Shown here: positions 1-8,461 of the stretch, one piece after another
Position numbering within the stretch: the stretch's first letter is position 1
Layout of the letters: the number at the start of each line of letters is the position of its first letter
Source: Gammaproteobacteria bacterium
Lineage (GTDB): Bacteria; Pseudomonadota; Gammaproteobacteria; Xanthomonadales; Xanthomonadaceae
Length of the DNA stretch: 32,993 nucleotides
Direction of reading: 5' to 3'
NCBI GenBank assembly: GCA_025352045.1
Contig: JANXUD010000097.1
Span: 1 to 32,993 of the forward strand
Program-made: the position numbers and the translations under genes
The notes under the pieces: model-generated
Told to the model about the DNA's origin: nothing
The model's database searches: none
Seen by the model: only the letters and a program-made list of their open reading frames with translations

Positions 1-108
1 CTGCAGAACCGGGTGATGGAAGAGCAGGTGATCGACTGGATCGCCGAGCGCGCCAACGCCACCGAGCAGCACATGAGTTTCGCCGACGTGATGCGCCCGG
101 CCGCCTGA
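1..108 (+). CDS. tig: Trigger factor, C-terminal fragment
   Basis: The window opens inside a reading frame whose last 35 codons are visible and end in TGA. The tail contains EEQVIDWI and ends FADVMRPAA, which resembles the C-terminal end of trigger factor, the ribosome-bound chaperone and prolyl isomerase that meets nascent chains. Only the distal part of the substrate-binding domain can be seen. Its position 40 bp before clpP is the usual tig-clpP-clpX-lon order of gammaproteobacteria and supports the call. The N-terminal ribosome-binding and FKBP-like domains lie outside the window. The identification depends on a short tail plus synteny. Confidence 0.85.
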   Translation: MQNRVMEEQVIDWIAERANATEQHMSFADVMRPAA

Positions 109-148
109 AGCCTGGCGCCGTCCCGACGGCCCCAAGACGGAGAGTGGA

Positions 149-784
149 ATGAGCAGTGAAATGGATCGCGTGAAGGGCTTGAACCTGGTGCCGATGGTGG
201 TTGAGCAGACCAGCCGCGGCGAGCGCGCGTTCGACATCTATTCGCGCTTGCTCAAGGAGCGGGTGATCTTCCTGGTCGGCGGCATCGACGACTACGTCGC
301 CAACGTGATCGTGGCGCAGTTGCTGTTCCTGGAAGCCGACAATCCCGAGAAGGACATCAGCCTGTACATCAACTCGCCCGGTGGCGTGGTCACCGCCGGC
401 ATGGCGATCTACGACACCATGCGCTTCATCAAGCCGGACGTGAGCACCATCTGCGTCGGCCAGGCCGCCAGCATGGGCAGCTTCCTGCTCGCCGCGGGCG
501 CCAAGGGCAAGCGCTACATCCTGCCGAACTCGCGGGTCATGATCCACCAGCCCTCGGGCGGCACCCAGGGCCAGGCGTCGGACATCGCGATCCAGGCCAA
601 GGAAATCCTCTACCTCAGGGAAAGGCTGAACCAGGAGCTTGCCGCCAACACCGGGCAGCCGATCGAAAAGATCGCCCTGGACGTCGAGCGCGATTACTTC
701 ATGAACGCCGCCGAGGCCAAGATCTACGGCCTGGTGGACGAAGTCATCGACCGCCGGCAGGACGACACGGTGCAGCCGGGCTGA
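149..784 (+). CDS. clpP: ATP-dependent Clp protease proteolytic subunit ClpP
   Basis: ClpP forms the double-heptamer serine protease chamber that degrades proteins unfolded by ClpX or ClpA in the cytoplasm. At 211 residues it has normal length. The catalytic triad is readable: Ser108 in GQAASMGS, His133 in MIHQPSGG and Asp182 in ERDYF, with the spacing known from E. coli ClpP. The residues before about position 15 are probably a propeptide that is removed. The ATG is preceded by GGAGAG a few bases upstream. It lies 40 bp after tig and 127 bp before clpX, so tig-clpP may share transcripts while clpX may also have its own promoter. Confidence 0.98.
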   Translation: MSSEMDRVKGLNLVPMVVEQTSRGERAFDIYSRLLKERVIFLVGGIDDYVANVIVAQLLFLEADNPEKDISLYINSPGGVVTAGMAIYDTMRFIKPDVSTICVGQAASMGSFLLAAGAKGKRYILPNSRVMIHQPSGGTQGQASDIAIQAKEILYLRERLNQELAANTGQPIEKIALDVERDYFMNAAEAKIYGLVDEVIDRRQDDTVQPG

Positions 785-857
785 AACCGGCGCCAGTTCA
801 CGTTTTCGGCCTCCCCGCCACCTTCATACGCCAGCGGCCGGCACTCCCGGCCCCCTG

Positions 858-866
858 TGCTATTCT
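858..866 (+). promoter_or_regulatory. Possible extended -10 promoter for clpX
   Basis: TGCTATTCT fits an extended -10 element (TGn followed by TATTCT) about 45 bp before the clpX start. No convincing -35 hexamer lies at the right distance, which extended -10 promoters can tolerate. This is a motif match only. Confidence 0.35.
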
Positions 867-911
867 CGATTTCGAACCCGTTTGCGCCCCTCGGGGCAGG
901 GCCCTAGACGC

Positions 912-2201
912 ATGACAGACGACCGCCTCAGCCGCTCCGGCGACAGCAGCAAGATCCTTTACTGCAGCTTCTGCGGCAAGAGCCAACACGAGGTCCGCAA
1001 GCTGATCGCGGGCCCGAGCGTATTCATCTGCGATGAATGCGTCGAGCTGTGCAACGACATCATCCGCGAGGAGCTGGAGGAGAAGGCGCACGCCGCCCGA
1101 AGCCACCTGCCCAAGCCGCGTGAAATCCTCGAAGTCCTCGACCAGTACGTGGTCGGGCAGCCGCGGGCGAAGAAGACGCTGTCGGTGGCGGTGTACAACC
1201 ACTACAAGCGCATCGAGTCGCGACTCAAAAACGACGACATCGAACTGTCCAAGTCCAACATCCTGCTGATCGGGCCGACCGGTTCGGGCAAGACCCTGCT
1301 CGCCGAGACCCTGGCGCGCATGCTCAACGTGCCGTTCACCATCGCCGACGCCACCACGCTGACCGAAGCCGGCTACGTGGGCGAGGATGTCGAGAACATC
1401 ATCCAGAAGCTGCTGCAGAAGTGCGACTACGACGTGGAGAAGGCCCAGTCGGGCATCGTCTACATCGACGAAATCGACAAGATCTCGCGCAAATCGGAAA
1501 ACCCGTCGATCACCCGCGATGTCTCGGGCGAAGGCGTGCAGCAGGCCCTGCTCAAGCTCATCGAAGGCACCATCGCCTCGGTGCCGCCGCAGGGCGGGCG
1601 CAAGCACCCGCAGCAGGAGTTCCTGCAGGTCGACACCAAGAACATGCTGTTCATCTGCGGCGGCGCCTTTTCGGGCCTGGACAAGATCGTGCAGGCGCGC
1701 AGCACCGATGCCGGCGGCATCGGCTTCGGCGCCAAGGTCAAGAGCCAGGAGCGCAAGGCGGACGTCAGCAAGCTGTTGTTCGACGTCGAGCCCGAGGACC
1801 TGATCAAGTTCGGCCTGATCCCCGAGTTCGTCGGCCGCCTGCCGGTGGTCGCCACGCTCGAGGAGCTCAACGAAGAGGCGCTGGTGCGCATCCTGACCGA
1901 GCCCAAGAACGCGATCACCAAGCAGTTCAAGAAGCTGTTCGACATGGAAGGCGTGGAGCTCGAAGTGCGCCCGGACGCGCTGCTGGCGATCGCCCGCAAG
2001 GCGCTCAAGCGCAAGACCGGCGCGCGCGGCCTGCGCACGATCATGGAGTCGGTGCTGCTTGACACGATGTACGACCTGCCGTCGCTGGAAAACGTCAGCA
2101 AGGTGGTCGTGGACGAATCGGTCATCAACCACCAGACCGAGCCCTACCTGATCTACACCAGCAACCCCATGCCCGCGCCGCGAGCCGCGTCGGGCGAGTA
2201 G
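912..2201 (+). CDS. clpX: ATP-dependent Clp protease ATP-binding subunit ClpX
   Basis: ClpX is the hexameric AAA+ unfoldase that recognises tagged substrates and threads them into ClpP. From the ATG at 912 it has 429 residues, the family length. An N-terminal C4 zinc-binding domain is shown by Cys18, Cys21, Cys40 and Cys43. The Walker A motif GPTGSGKT is at about 121-128, the GYVG pore loop at 154-157, Walker B IVYIDEID at 182-189, the RKH loop at about 230-232 and the IGF ClpP-docking loop at 270-272. The frame is open further upstream to a TTG at 882, but the ATG fits the known N-terminus better. A small GCCCC/GGGGC inverted repeat (886-897) lies just before the start. An intrinsic terminator follows the gene. 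Confidence 0.98.
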   Translation: MTDDRLSRSGDSSKILYCSFCGKSQHEVRKLIAGPSVFICDECVELCNDIIREELEEKAHAARSHLPKPREILEVLDQYVVGQPRAKKTLSVAVYNHYKRIESRLKNDDIELSKSNILLIGPTGSGKTLLAETLARMLNVPFTIADATTLTEAGYVGEDVENIIQKLLQKCDYDVEKAQSGIVYIDEIDKISRKSENPSITRDVSGEGVQQALLKLIEGTIASVPPQGGRKHPQQEFLQVDTKNMLFICGGAFSGLDKIVQARSTDAGGIGFGAKVKSQERKADVSKLLFDVEPEDLIKFGLIPEFVGRLPVVATLEELNEEALVRILTEPKNAITKQFKKLFDMEGVELEVRPDALLAIARKALKRKTGARGLRTIMESVLLDTMYDLPSLENVSKVVVDESVINHQTEPYLIYTSNPMPAPRAASGE

Positions 2202-2228
2202 GGCCGCCGGCGCCCAAGCGACAGGAAC

Positions 2229-2253
2229 ACGGGCCGGCCTTCCGGCCCGTTTT
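2229..2253 (+). terminator. Rho-independent terminator after clpX
   Basis: ACGGGCCGG (2229-2237), loop CCTT and CCGGCCCGT (2242-2250) form a perfect 9-bp stem followed by TTTTCGTTT. It lies 27 bp after the clpX stop and separates clpX from lon. Confidence 0.85.
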
Positions 2254-2367
2254 CGTTTCGGGATGCAATCGCCGCTTGCGTTCGACCGGCCAGGCGGGCC
2301 TGATGAAAGCAGGTTCCGCCGAATGCGGGACTTGATCTTTGCAAGGGCAGGACCCAAGGAGAGGACT

Positions 2368-4842
2368 ATGGAAAACACGACGACCCGAATCGAACTCCCC
2401 GTCCTCCCCTTGCGCGACGTGGTGGTGTACCCGCACATGGTCATCCCGCTGTTCGTCGGCCGCGACCGCTCGATCAAGGCGCTGGACCAGGCCATGGCCG
2501 CGGACAAGCAGATCCTGCTGGTCGCGCAGAAGAGCCCGGACGTGGACGACCCGGGCCAGGCCGACCTCTATGCGGTTGGCACGCTGGCCACCGTGCTGCA
2601 ATTGCTCAAGCTGCCGGACGGCACCATCAAGGTGCTGGTCGAGGGCGTGTCGCGCGTGGCGGTCGAGTCCTTTGGCGACACCGACGGTGCGCTGACCGGC
2701 CAGGGCTTGGTGCAGGAATCGACGCACGAGCGCGACGAGAAGGAAATGGCGGTCACCCTCAATTCGCTGATGGGGCTGTTCGAGCAGTACGTGAAGACCA
2801 ATCGCAAGCTGCCGCCCGAGTTGCTCACCACGCTCGCCGGCATCGAGGAGCCGGGCCGTGTCGCGGACACGATCGCCGCGCACCTCGGCGCGCGCCTGGC
2901 CGACAAGCAGCGCCTGCTCGAGACACTCGAAGTCGGCCAGCGGCTGGAAGTCCTGATCGGCCTGGTGGACGGCGAAATCGACGTGCAGCAGATCGAGAAG
3001 CGCATCCGTGGCCGCGTGAAGTCGCAGATGGAGCGCAGCCAACGCGAGTACTACCTCAACGAGCAGATGAAGGCGATCCAGAAGGAACTTGGCGACCTCG
3101 ACGAGGCGCCGAACGAGCTGGAGGAGCTGGCCAAGAAGATCGCCGCCGCCGGCATGCCCAAGCCGGTCGAGGCCAAGGCCCGCGCGGAGCTGGCCAAGCT
3201 CAAGCAGATGTCCCCGATGTCGGCCGAGGCCACGGTGGTGCGCAACTACCTGGACTGGCTGTTGGGCGTGCCGTGGAAGAAGCGCACCAAGGTCCGCAAG
3301 GACCTCAAGCTCGCGCAGGAAGTGCTGGACGCCGACCATTACGGCCTGGAGAAGGTCAAGGACCGGATCCTGGAATACCTCGCGGTGCAGTCCCGGGTGA
3401 AGAACATGAAGGGCGCGATCCTGTGCCTGGTCGGCCCGCCCGGCGTGGGCAAGACCTCGCTCGGGCAGAGCATCGCCAAGGCCACCAACCGCAAGTTCGT
3501 GCGCATGTCGCTGGGCGGCGTGCGCGACGAGGCCGAGATCCGTGGCCACCGGCGCACCTACATCGGTTCCATGCCCGGCCGCATCGTCCAGAACCTGAGC
3601 AAGGTCGGCAGCAAGAACGCGCTGTTCATGCTGGACGAGATCGACAAGATGGCCATGGATTTCCGTGGCGACCCCTCGTCGGCGCTGCTGGAAGTGCTGG
3701 ATCCGGAGCAGAACAACAGCTTCAACGACCACTACCTCGAAGTGGACCTTGACCTGTCCGAGATCATGTTCGTGGCGACCGCCAACTCGCTCAACATCCC
3801 GGGCCCGCTGCTCGACCGCATGGAAGTCATCCGCATCCCCGGCTACACCGAGGAGGAAAAGCTCAACATCGCGGACCGCTACCTGATCGCCAAGCAGATG
3901 AAGGCCAACGGCATCAAGGCCGAGGAAGTGAAGATCACCGAGTCCGCGGTGCGCGACATCGTGCGCTACTACACGCGCGAGTCGGGCGTGCGCAACCTCG
4001 AGCGCGAGATCGCCAAGATCTGCCGCAAGGTGGTGAAGGAAATCGCGCTCGCCGGCCCGAAGCCCGTGGCGAAGACGGCGCCGAAGAAGGGCGCCAAGGC
4101 GCCGCCGGTCCTGCAGGTCACCTCGAAGAACCTGGACAAGTACCTGGGCGTGCAGCGCTTCGACTTCGGCCGCGCCGAAGCCGCGAACGAAGTCGGCCTG
4201 GTGACCGGCCTGGCCTGGACCGAAGTCGGCGGCGACCTGCTGCAGGTCGAGGCCTCGGTGATGCCGGGCAAGGGCCAGCTAATCCTCACCGGCCAGCTCG
4301 GCGACGTGATGCAGGAGTCGGTCAAGGCCGCGCACACCGTGGTGCGTTCGCGCAGCGAGCGGCTCGGCCTGGATCCGGAGTTCCACAGCAAGTTCGACGT
4401 CCACGTGCACGTGCCGGATGGCGCGACGCCCAAGGACGGCCCGAGCGCGGGCATTGCCATGGTCACCGCCCTGGTGTCGATCCTGTCCGGCGTGCCGATC
4501 CGTTCCGACGTGGCCATGACCGGCGAGATCTCGCTGCGCGGCCGGGTCCTGCCGATCGGCGGACTCAAGGAAAAGCTGCTGGCCGCGCTGCGCGGCGGCA
4601 TCAAGACCGTGATCATCCCGGAGGAAAACCGCAAGGACCTTGCCGACATCCCGAAGAACGTGACGCAAGGCCTTGAGATCGTTCCGGTCAAGTGGATCGA
4701 CCAGGTGCTCGATATCGCGCTGGTGCGCCCGATCGTGCCCCAGCCGGGCGAGACGCCGACCGCGGTGGAAGTCGTGGAAGCAGTCGAACCCGTGGACGAA
4801 CAGGCGACCGAACGCAAGGGCGGCGTGACGCGCGCACACTGA
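2368..4842 (+). CDS. lon: ATP-dependent protease Lon (endopeptidase La)
   Basis: Lon is a soluble hexameric AAA+ serine protease that degrades misfolded and regulatory proteins. The ATG at 2368 follows a strong ribosome binding site (AAGGAGAGG) and gives 824 residues. The N-terminal LON substrate domain begins at about residue 10. Walker A GPPGVGKT is at 356-363 and Walker B FMLDEIDK is at about 420-427. The protease Ser-Lys dyad is Ser693 in KDGPSAG and Lys736 in GGLKEK. A Lys/Ala/Pro-rich stretch at about 563-580 makes the linker before the protease domain longer than in E. coli Lon. The frame runs upstream to 2263 but crosses the leader, so that start is unlikely. I see no convincing heat-shock promoter in the 166-bp gap after clpX. 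Confidence 0.98.
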   Translation: MENTTTRIELPVLPLRDVVVYPHMVIPLFVGRDRSIKALDQAMAADKQILLVAQKSPDVDDPGQADLYAVGTLATVLQLLKLPDGTIKVLVEGVSRVAVESFGDTDGALTGQGLVQESTHERDEKEMAVTLNSLMGLFEQYVKTNRKLPPELLTTLAGIEEPGRVADTIAAHLGARLADKQRLLETLEVGQRLEVLIGLVDGEIDVQQIEKRIRGRVKSQMERSQREYYLNEQMKAIQKELGDLDEAPNELEELAKKIAAAGMPKPVEAKARAELAKLKQMSPMSAEATVVRNYLDWLLGVPWKKRTKVRKDLKLAQEVLDADHYGLEKVKDRILEYLAVQSRVKNMKGAILCLVGPPGVGKTSLGQSIAKATNRKFVRMSLGGVRDEAEIRGHRRTYIGSMPGRIVQNLSKVGSKNALFMLDEIDKMAMDFRGDPSSALLEVLDPEQNNSFNDHYLEVDLDLSEIMFVATANSLNIPGPLLDRMEVIRIPGYTEEEKLNIADRYLIAKQMKANGIKAEEVKITESAVRDIVRYYTRESGVRNLEREIAKICRKVVKEIALAGPKPVAKTAPKKGAKAPPVLQVTSKNLDKYLGVQRFDFGRAEAANEVGLVTGLAWTEVGGDLLQVEASVMPGKGQLILTGQLGDVMQESVKAAHTVVRSRSERLGLDPEFHSKFDVHVHVPDGATPKDGPSAGIAMVTALVSILSGVPIRSDVAMTGEISLRGRVLPIGGLKEKLLAALRGGIKTVIIPEENRKDLADIPKNVTQGLEIVPVKWIDQVLDIALVRPIVPQPGETPTAVEVVEAVEPVDEQATERKGGVTRAH

Positions 4843-4862
4843 GCGCGCGCTGAAAAACAGCG

Positions 4863-4880
4863 GGAAATCCGCGGATTTCC
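4863..4880. repeat. Perfect 18-bp palindrome upstream of the hup promoter
   Basis: GGAAATCCGCGGATTTCC is a perfect inverted repeat of two 9-bp halves. It lies 20 bp after the lon stop and ends 11 bp before the predicted -35 hexamer of hup. No T-tract follows, so it does not look like an intrinsic terminator. A protein-binding operator is possible. Confidence 0.6.
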
Positions 4881-4891
4881 GCGCATCCGGC

Positions 4892-4920
4892 TTGCGGCAC
4901 CAGCCCCGCGCTGGTATAAA
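4892..4920 (+). promoter_or_regulatory. Sigma-70-type promoter for hup
   Basis: TTGCGG (4892-4897) and TATAAA (4915-4920) are separated by exactly 17 bp. The expected start near 4927 gives a leader of roughly 105 nt before the hup ATG. The promoter probably serves hup and the two tRNA genes behind it. Confidence 0.7.
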
Positions 4921-5031
4921 ACCATGACCCGCCAGCGCTGTGCGCGGCGGTACAGGTGGATCGGACTGTCGGCACGGCCGGCCCGCGTCCCTATCGCAAC
5001 CAGCGGGTTCGTCCCGCGCAGGGAGTTACCA

Positions 5032-5304
5032 ATGAACAAAGGCGATTTCGTTAACGCCGTGGCCGAGGCTGCCGAACTTTCCAAGGCCGATGCCGCGCGT
5101 TCGGTCGATGCCATGATCGACACGATCAGCAAGGCCTTGAAGCACGGCGACACGGTCACGCTGGTTGGCTTCGGCACCTTTTCGGTCCGGCAGCGCGCCG
5201 CCCGCCAGGGCCTCAACCCGCAGACACGCGAGCCGATCAAGATCAAGGCCTCGAAAAACCCGGCGTTCAAGGCTGGCAAAGCCCTGAAGGATGCCGTAAA
5301 CTGA
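5032..5304 (+). CDS. hup: Nucleoid-associated DNA-binding protein HU
   Basis: HU is a small dimeric protein that bends and compacts DNA in the nucleoid. The protein has 90 residues, the family length, and carries the signature [15 protein letters not shown] and the DNA-binding arm [21 protein letters not shown]. The ATG is chosen because it gives the standard MNKGDFV start and follows GGGAG; an upstream frame extension would add about 36 arginine-rich residues unlike any HU. Its place between lon and ppiD matches hupB of other gammaproteobacteria. Only 11 bp separate its stop from tRNA-Val, so hup and the tRNAs are probably co-transcribed from the promoter at 4892-4920. Confidence 0.97.
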   Translation: MNKGDFVNAVAEAAELSKADAARSVDAMIDTISKALKHGDTVTLVGFGTFSVRQRAARQGLNPQTREPIKIKASKNPAFKAGKALKDAVN

Positions 5305-5315
5305 GACGATCGTTC

Positions 5316-5390
5316 GGGTGCTTAGCTCAGCGGTAGAGCGTCTCCCTTACACGGAGAGGGTCGGGGGTTCGAAACCCTCAGCACCCACCA
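5316..5390 (+). tRNA. tRNA-Val (anticodon TAC)
   Basis: A full cloverleaf can be drawn. The acceptor GGGTGCT pairs with AGCACCC, the D-stem is GCTC/GAGC, and the anticodon stem TCTCC/GGAGA holds the loop CTTACAC, so the anticodon is TAC. The T-arm contains GGTTCGAAA. CCA is encoded at 5388-5390. It starts 11 bp after the hup stop, with no promoter in between. Confidence 0.97.
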
Positions 5391-5417
5391 GCATCCGGCA
5401 GCGCCATCGAGTTTCGT

Positions 5418-5494
5418 GGAGTGGTAGTTCAGTTGGTTAGAATATCGGCCTGTCACGCCGAGGGTCGCGGGTTCGAGTCCCGTCCACTCCGCCA
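5418..5494 (+). tRNA. tRNA-Asp (anticodon GTC)
   Basis: The acceptor GGAGTGG pairs with CCACTCC. The anticodon stem TCGGC/GCCGA holds the loop CTGTCAC, so the anticodon is GTC. The T-arm is GCGGG-TTCGAGT-CCCGT and CCA is encoded. It lies 27 bp after tRNA-Val and is followed at once by a strong terminator. Confidence 0.97.
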
Positions 5495-5500
5495 TACCCC

Positions 5501-5530
5501 CGAGGGCGCCTAAGGCGCCCTCGTTTTTTT
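5501..5530 (+). terminator. Rho-independent terminator after tRNA-Asp
   Basis: CGAGGGCGCC (5501-5510), loop TAA and GGCGCCCTCG (5514-5523) form a perfect 10-bp stem followed by seven T (5524-5530). It should end the hup-tRNA-Val-tRNA-Asp transcript and isolate ppiD. Confidence 0.95.
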
Positions 5531-5563
5531 CCGAACCACGTTCCAGACCCGCACGGACCCAAC

Positions 5564-7507
5564 ATGCTCCAGAGCATCCGCGAAAAGACCTCCGGCTGGT
5601 TCGCCAGCATCGTGCTTGGACTGATCATCCTGACAATGGCGCTGTGGGGCATCCAGAGCTATCTCAACCCGACCGTGGACAACTACGCGGCGCGCATCCA
5701 GGGCCCGGCCAAGTTCCTGCGCTTCGGCGGCCAGGCCCGCGACATCTCGCCGGACGAGTTCCGCAAGGCCTTCGACCAGGTGCGCAGTTCGCGCCGCCAG
5801 TCCGAGGGTGCGTCGTTCGACGCCGCGGCGTTCGAGACGCCGGAAAACAAGCGCGCCATCATGGACGAACTGATCGACCAGACCCTGCTGGGCATGGCGG
5901 CCGAGCGCGACCACCTGGCCGTCTCCAAGGCCACGATCCAGCAGAAGGTGCTGGCCATGGACGTGTTCCGGGTCAACGGCAAGTTCAACCCCAAGCAGTA
6001 CGAGCTGGTGCTGCAGGGCAGCCAGATGACGCCGGCGCAGTTCGAGCAGCGCCTCGGGAGCGAGACGCTCGCTGCCATCGTGCACGACGAAATCGCCGCC
6101 TCGGGCCTGTCAGGCGCAGCCGAACTCGACGCCTACGTCCGCCTGAGCCGGCAGACCCGTGACATCCGCTTCGTCGCCGTGCCGCCGCCGACCACGCCGG
6201 CCGCCGCGCCAGGCGAGGCCGAGCTCAAGGCCTGGTACGACACGCACCTCGCCCAGTACCGAAGCGACGAGCGCGTCCAGGTCGAATACGTCGAGATCAA
6301 CGCCCAGGGCTTGCCGGTCGACACCGTCGCCGACGAGGCCACGCTGCGCAAGCGCTACGAGGAAGTGAAGTCGCGCTTCGGTGCGGTCGAGCAGAAGATG
6401 GTGTCGCACATCCTGGTGAAGGTGGACGAGAAGGCGCCGGCCGCCGCCGTCGCCGCCGCGAAAGCCAAGGCCGACGCGCTTGCGGCGCAGGCGCGCGCCC
6501 CGGGCGCGGACTTCGCCGCGCTCGCGCGCGCCAACTCGGACGATCTCGGTTCCAAGGCAGCGGGCGGCGACCTCGGCCCCTACGCCACCGGATTCGGCGC
6601 AGCCTTCGACAAGGCCTTTGCCGCCCTCCAGCCGGGCCAGGTGAGCGACCCGGTGCGCCTGCCCGACGGCTGGCACGTGATCCAGTTCCGCAAGCTCGTG
6701 GCCGGCACCACCAAGCCCTTCGAGGAAGTGCGTCCCGAGCTCGAGGCCGAGTACCTGGAGACCGAGCGCGAGACCGCGTTCAACGACATCAGCGGCAAGC
6801 TGGTGGACCGCGTCGCCGACGACCCGGGTGCGCTGGCGCCGGCGGCGGCGGAATTGAAGCTGCCGCTGCTGCGCTCAGGCTGGTTCACCCGCAGTGCGGG
6901 CGAAGGCATCGCCGCGCTCGAACCCGTGCGCAAGGTGGCCTTCGAGGATCCGCAGAAGGTGGATCGCCAGGTCAGCGACAGCATCGAGGTCTCGCCCAAC
7001 CACATCGTCGTGCTGCACGTCATCGACCACCAGGCGGCGGCCCCGCTGCCGCTCGCCGCGGTGCGCGCGCGGGTGACCACCGACCTGTTGGCCGACCGCA
7101 GGGCGAAGCTTGCCAAGACACAGGCCGATGCCTTGCTGGCACGCACGCGCAAGGGCGAGACGATCGATGCCATCGCCGCGTCGATCGGCCAGCCGGTGTC
7201 CGAGATGCCACACATCGGTCGCCAGCCGCCCGGTCCGCAGCTCGCCCCACTGGTGGACGCCGCGTTCCGGCTTCCGCGGCCGGTGGCTGGCAAGGGTGAG
7301 TCGGCCATCGCCAAGCTCGGCCCCGACCAATACGTCCTGGTCACCGTCACCGCGGCCGTGGACGGCGACACCAAGTCGGTGGATCCCGCGACCCGCGCGC
7401 AGCAGCGCGACGTGCTGGCACGGATGCGCGGTGCGGTCGAGGCCGAGGCCTACGTCAAGGGCCTGCGCAGCCAGTACACCATCAAGGTTGCCGAAGACCG
7501 CCTGTAG
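5564..7507 (+). CDS. ppiD: Membrane-anchored periplasmic folding chaperone PpiD (SurA/parvulin family)
   Basis: PpiD is an inner-membrane-anchored chaperone that works near the Sec translocon on proteins entering the periplasm. The 647-residue protein has one N-terminal membrane segment (about 13-31, IVLGLIILTMALWGI) with a short cytoplasmic tail, then a SurA_N-like helical region. A parvulin domain spans about 279-383 and contains MVSHILVK, the ADFAALARANSDD helix and the DGWHVIQFRK end. A long C-terminal helical part follows. E. coli PpiD has 623 residues and its single parvulin domain is considered inactive; activity here cannot be judged. The start is 34 bp after a strong terminator, so a promoter for ppiD must overlap this region, but I do not recognise one. 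It converges with fabI. Confidence 0.93.
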   Translation: MLQSIREKTSGWFASIVLGLIILTMALWGIQSYLNPTVDNYAARIQGPAKFLRFGGQARDISPDEFRKAFDQVRSSRRQSEGASFDAAAFETPENKRAIMDELIDQTLLGMAAERDHLAVSKATIQQKVLAMDVFRVNGKFNPKQYELVLQGSQMTPAQFEQRLGSETLAAIVHDEIAASGLSGAAELDAYVRLSRQTRDIRFVAVPPPTTPAAAPGEAELKAWYDTHLAQYRSDERVQVEYVEINAQGLPVDTVADEATLRKRYEEVKSRFGAVEQKMVSHILVKVDEKAPAAAVAAAKAKADALAAQARAPGADFAALARANSDDLGSKAAGGDLGPYATGFGAAFDKAFAALQPGQVSDPVRLPDGWHVIQFRKLVAGTTKPFEEVRPELEAEYLETERETAFNDISGKLVDRVADDPGALAPAAAELKLPLLRSGWFTRSAGEGIAALEPVRKVAFEDPQKVDRQVSDSIEVSPNHIVVLHVIDHQAAAPLPLAAVRARVTTDLLADRRAKLAKTQADALLARTRKGETIDAIAASIGQPVSEMPHIGRQPPGPQLAPLVDAAFRLPRPVAGKGESAIAKLGPDQYVLVTVTAAVDGDTKSVDPATRAQQRDVLARMRGAVEAEAYVKGLRSQYTIKVAEDRL

Positions 7508-7532
7508 GCGGGGCCGGCGGCGAGGCGGGCGC

Positions 7533-7550
7533 GGGTGTTGTCGGACACCC
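7533..7550. terminator. Hairpin between convergent ppiD and fabI
   Basis: GGGTGT (7533-7538), loop TGTCGG and ACACCC (7545-7550) form a 6-bp stem in the 60-bp gap between the two stop codons. There is no T-tract on either strand, so it is only a possible bidirectional 3' end. Confidence 0.4.
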
Positions 7551-7567
7551 TCGGCCGCCGCAGCGCG

Positions 7568-8359
7568 TCAGACGCCCTCGATCCCGGTCATGCCGAGCAC
7601 GTTGTAGCCGGCATCGACGTAGGTGATCTCGCCAGTGACGCCAGCGGCGAGGTCCGAGCACAGGAAGGCCGCGACATTGCCGACGTCATCGATGGTGACG
7701 CTGCGGCGCAGCGGCGCGTATTGCTCCACGTGCGTGAGCATCTTGCGGAAGTTGGCGATGCCTGCCGCCGCCAGCGTCTTGATCGGCCCGGCCGAGATCG
7801 CATTGACGCGCGTTCCCTCCGGCCCGAGGTTCAGCGCCAGGTAGCGCACGTTCGCCTCGAGGCTCGCCTTGGCCAGGCCCATCACGTTGTAGTTGGCCAG
7901 CGCGCGCTCGGCGCCCAGGTAGCTGAGCGTGAGGATGCTGCCGTTGCGGCCGGTCATCATCGGCCGCGCGGCCTTGACCAGGGCGGCCAGGCTGTAGCTG
8001 GAAATGTCGTGGGCGATGCGGAAGCTCTCGCGGGTCAGGCCGGCGAGGAATTCGCCATCGAGCGCTTCGCGCGGCGCGAAGCCCACCGAGTGGACGAGGA
8101 TGTCCAATCCATCCCAGGACTTGCCCAGCTCCGCGAACACCGCGTCGATTTGCGCGTCGTCCGAGACATCGCAGGGCAGCACGATTTTTGCACCGTACTC
8201 CGTTGCGGCATCCTCCACGCGCGACTTGAGCTTTTCATTCTGGTAGGTGAAGGCAAGCTCGGCGCCCTCGCGGGCCATCGCCTCGGCGATGCCGGTGGCG
8301 ATGGAGCGCTGGCTGGCGATGCCCACGATCAGTGCGCGCTTTCCGGAAAGGAATCCCAT
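7568..8359 (-). CDS. fabI: Enoyl-[acyl-carrier-protein] reductase FabI (NADH)
   Basis: FabI reduces trans-2-enoyl-ACP in the last step of each fatty acid elongation cycle. The 263-residue protein has the SDR-type nucleotide-binding start [13 protein letters not shown] and the FabI active-site pattern: Tyr147, Tyr157 and Lys164 in [20 protein letters not shown], spaced as in E. coli FabI. A well-placed AGGAG precedes the ATG. It reads on the minus strand behind mltD with a 102-bp gap that includes a hairpin after the mltD stop, so separate transcription is plausible. It is the FabI type, not the larger FabV type. The type II fatty acid gene fabH at the far end of the window is a separate locus. 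Confidence 0.97.
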   Translation of the reverse strand: MGFLSGKRALIVGIASQRSIATGIAEAMAREGAELAFTYQNEKLKSRVEDAATEYGAKIVLPCDVSDDAQIDAVFAELGKSWDGLDILVHSVGFAPREALDGEFLAGLTRESFRIAHDISSYSLAALVKAARPMMTGRNGSILTLSYLGAERALANYNVMGLAKASLEANVRYLALNLGPEGTRVNAISAGPIKTLAAAGIANFRKMLTHVEQYAPLRRSVTIDDVGNVAAFLCSDLAAGVTGEITYVDAGYNVLGMTGIEGV

Positions 8360-8442
8360 CGTGCTGCTCCTGGTTGCTGGCGAAGTCCGCTAGTTTGACC
8401 GCCACGCCCGATTCGCGCCAGACACGTTCGTGCGCGGCGCGT

Positions 8443-8460
8443 CCCGGCGCGGTCGCCGGG
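8443..8460 (-). terminator. Hairpin immediately after mltD
   Basis: On the minus strand CCCGGCG, loop ACCG and CGCCGGG form a 7-bp stem starting one base after the mltD stop. No T-run follows, so termination strength is uncertain. Confidence 0.4.
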
Positions 8461-8461
8461 C

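Noticed and set aside
2258-2367. Sigma-32 heat-shock promoter for lon (CTTG and CCC-like pieces in the leader).
   Set aside because: The pieces do not have the required spacing or full hexamers; no confident site can be named.
798-2507. 569-codon minus-strand frame opposite clpX.
   Set aside because: It covers the whole of clpX on the other strand, has no family motifs, and its composition is that of an antisense shadow.
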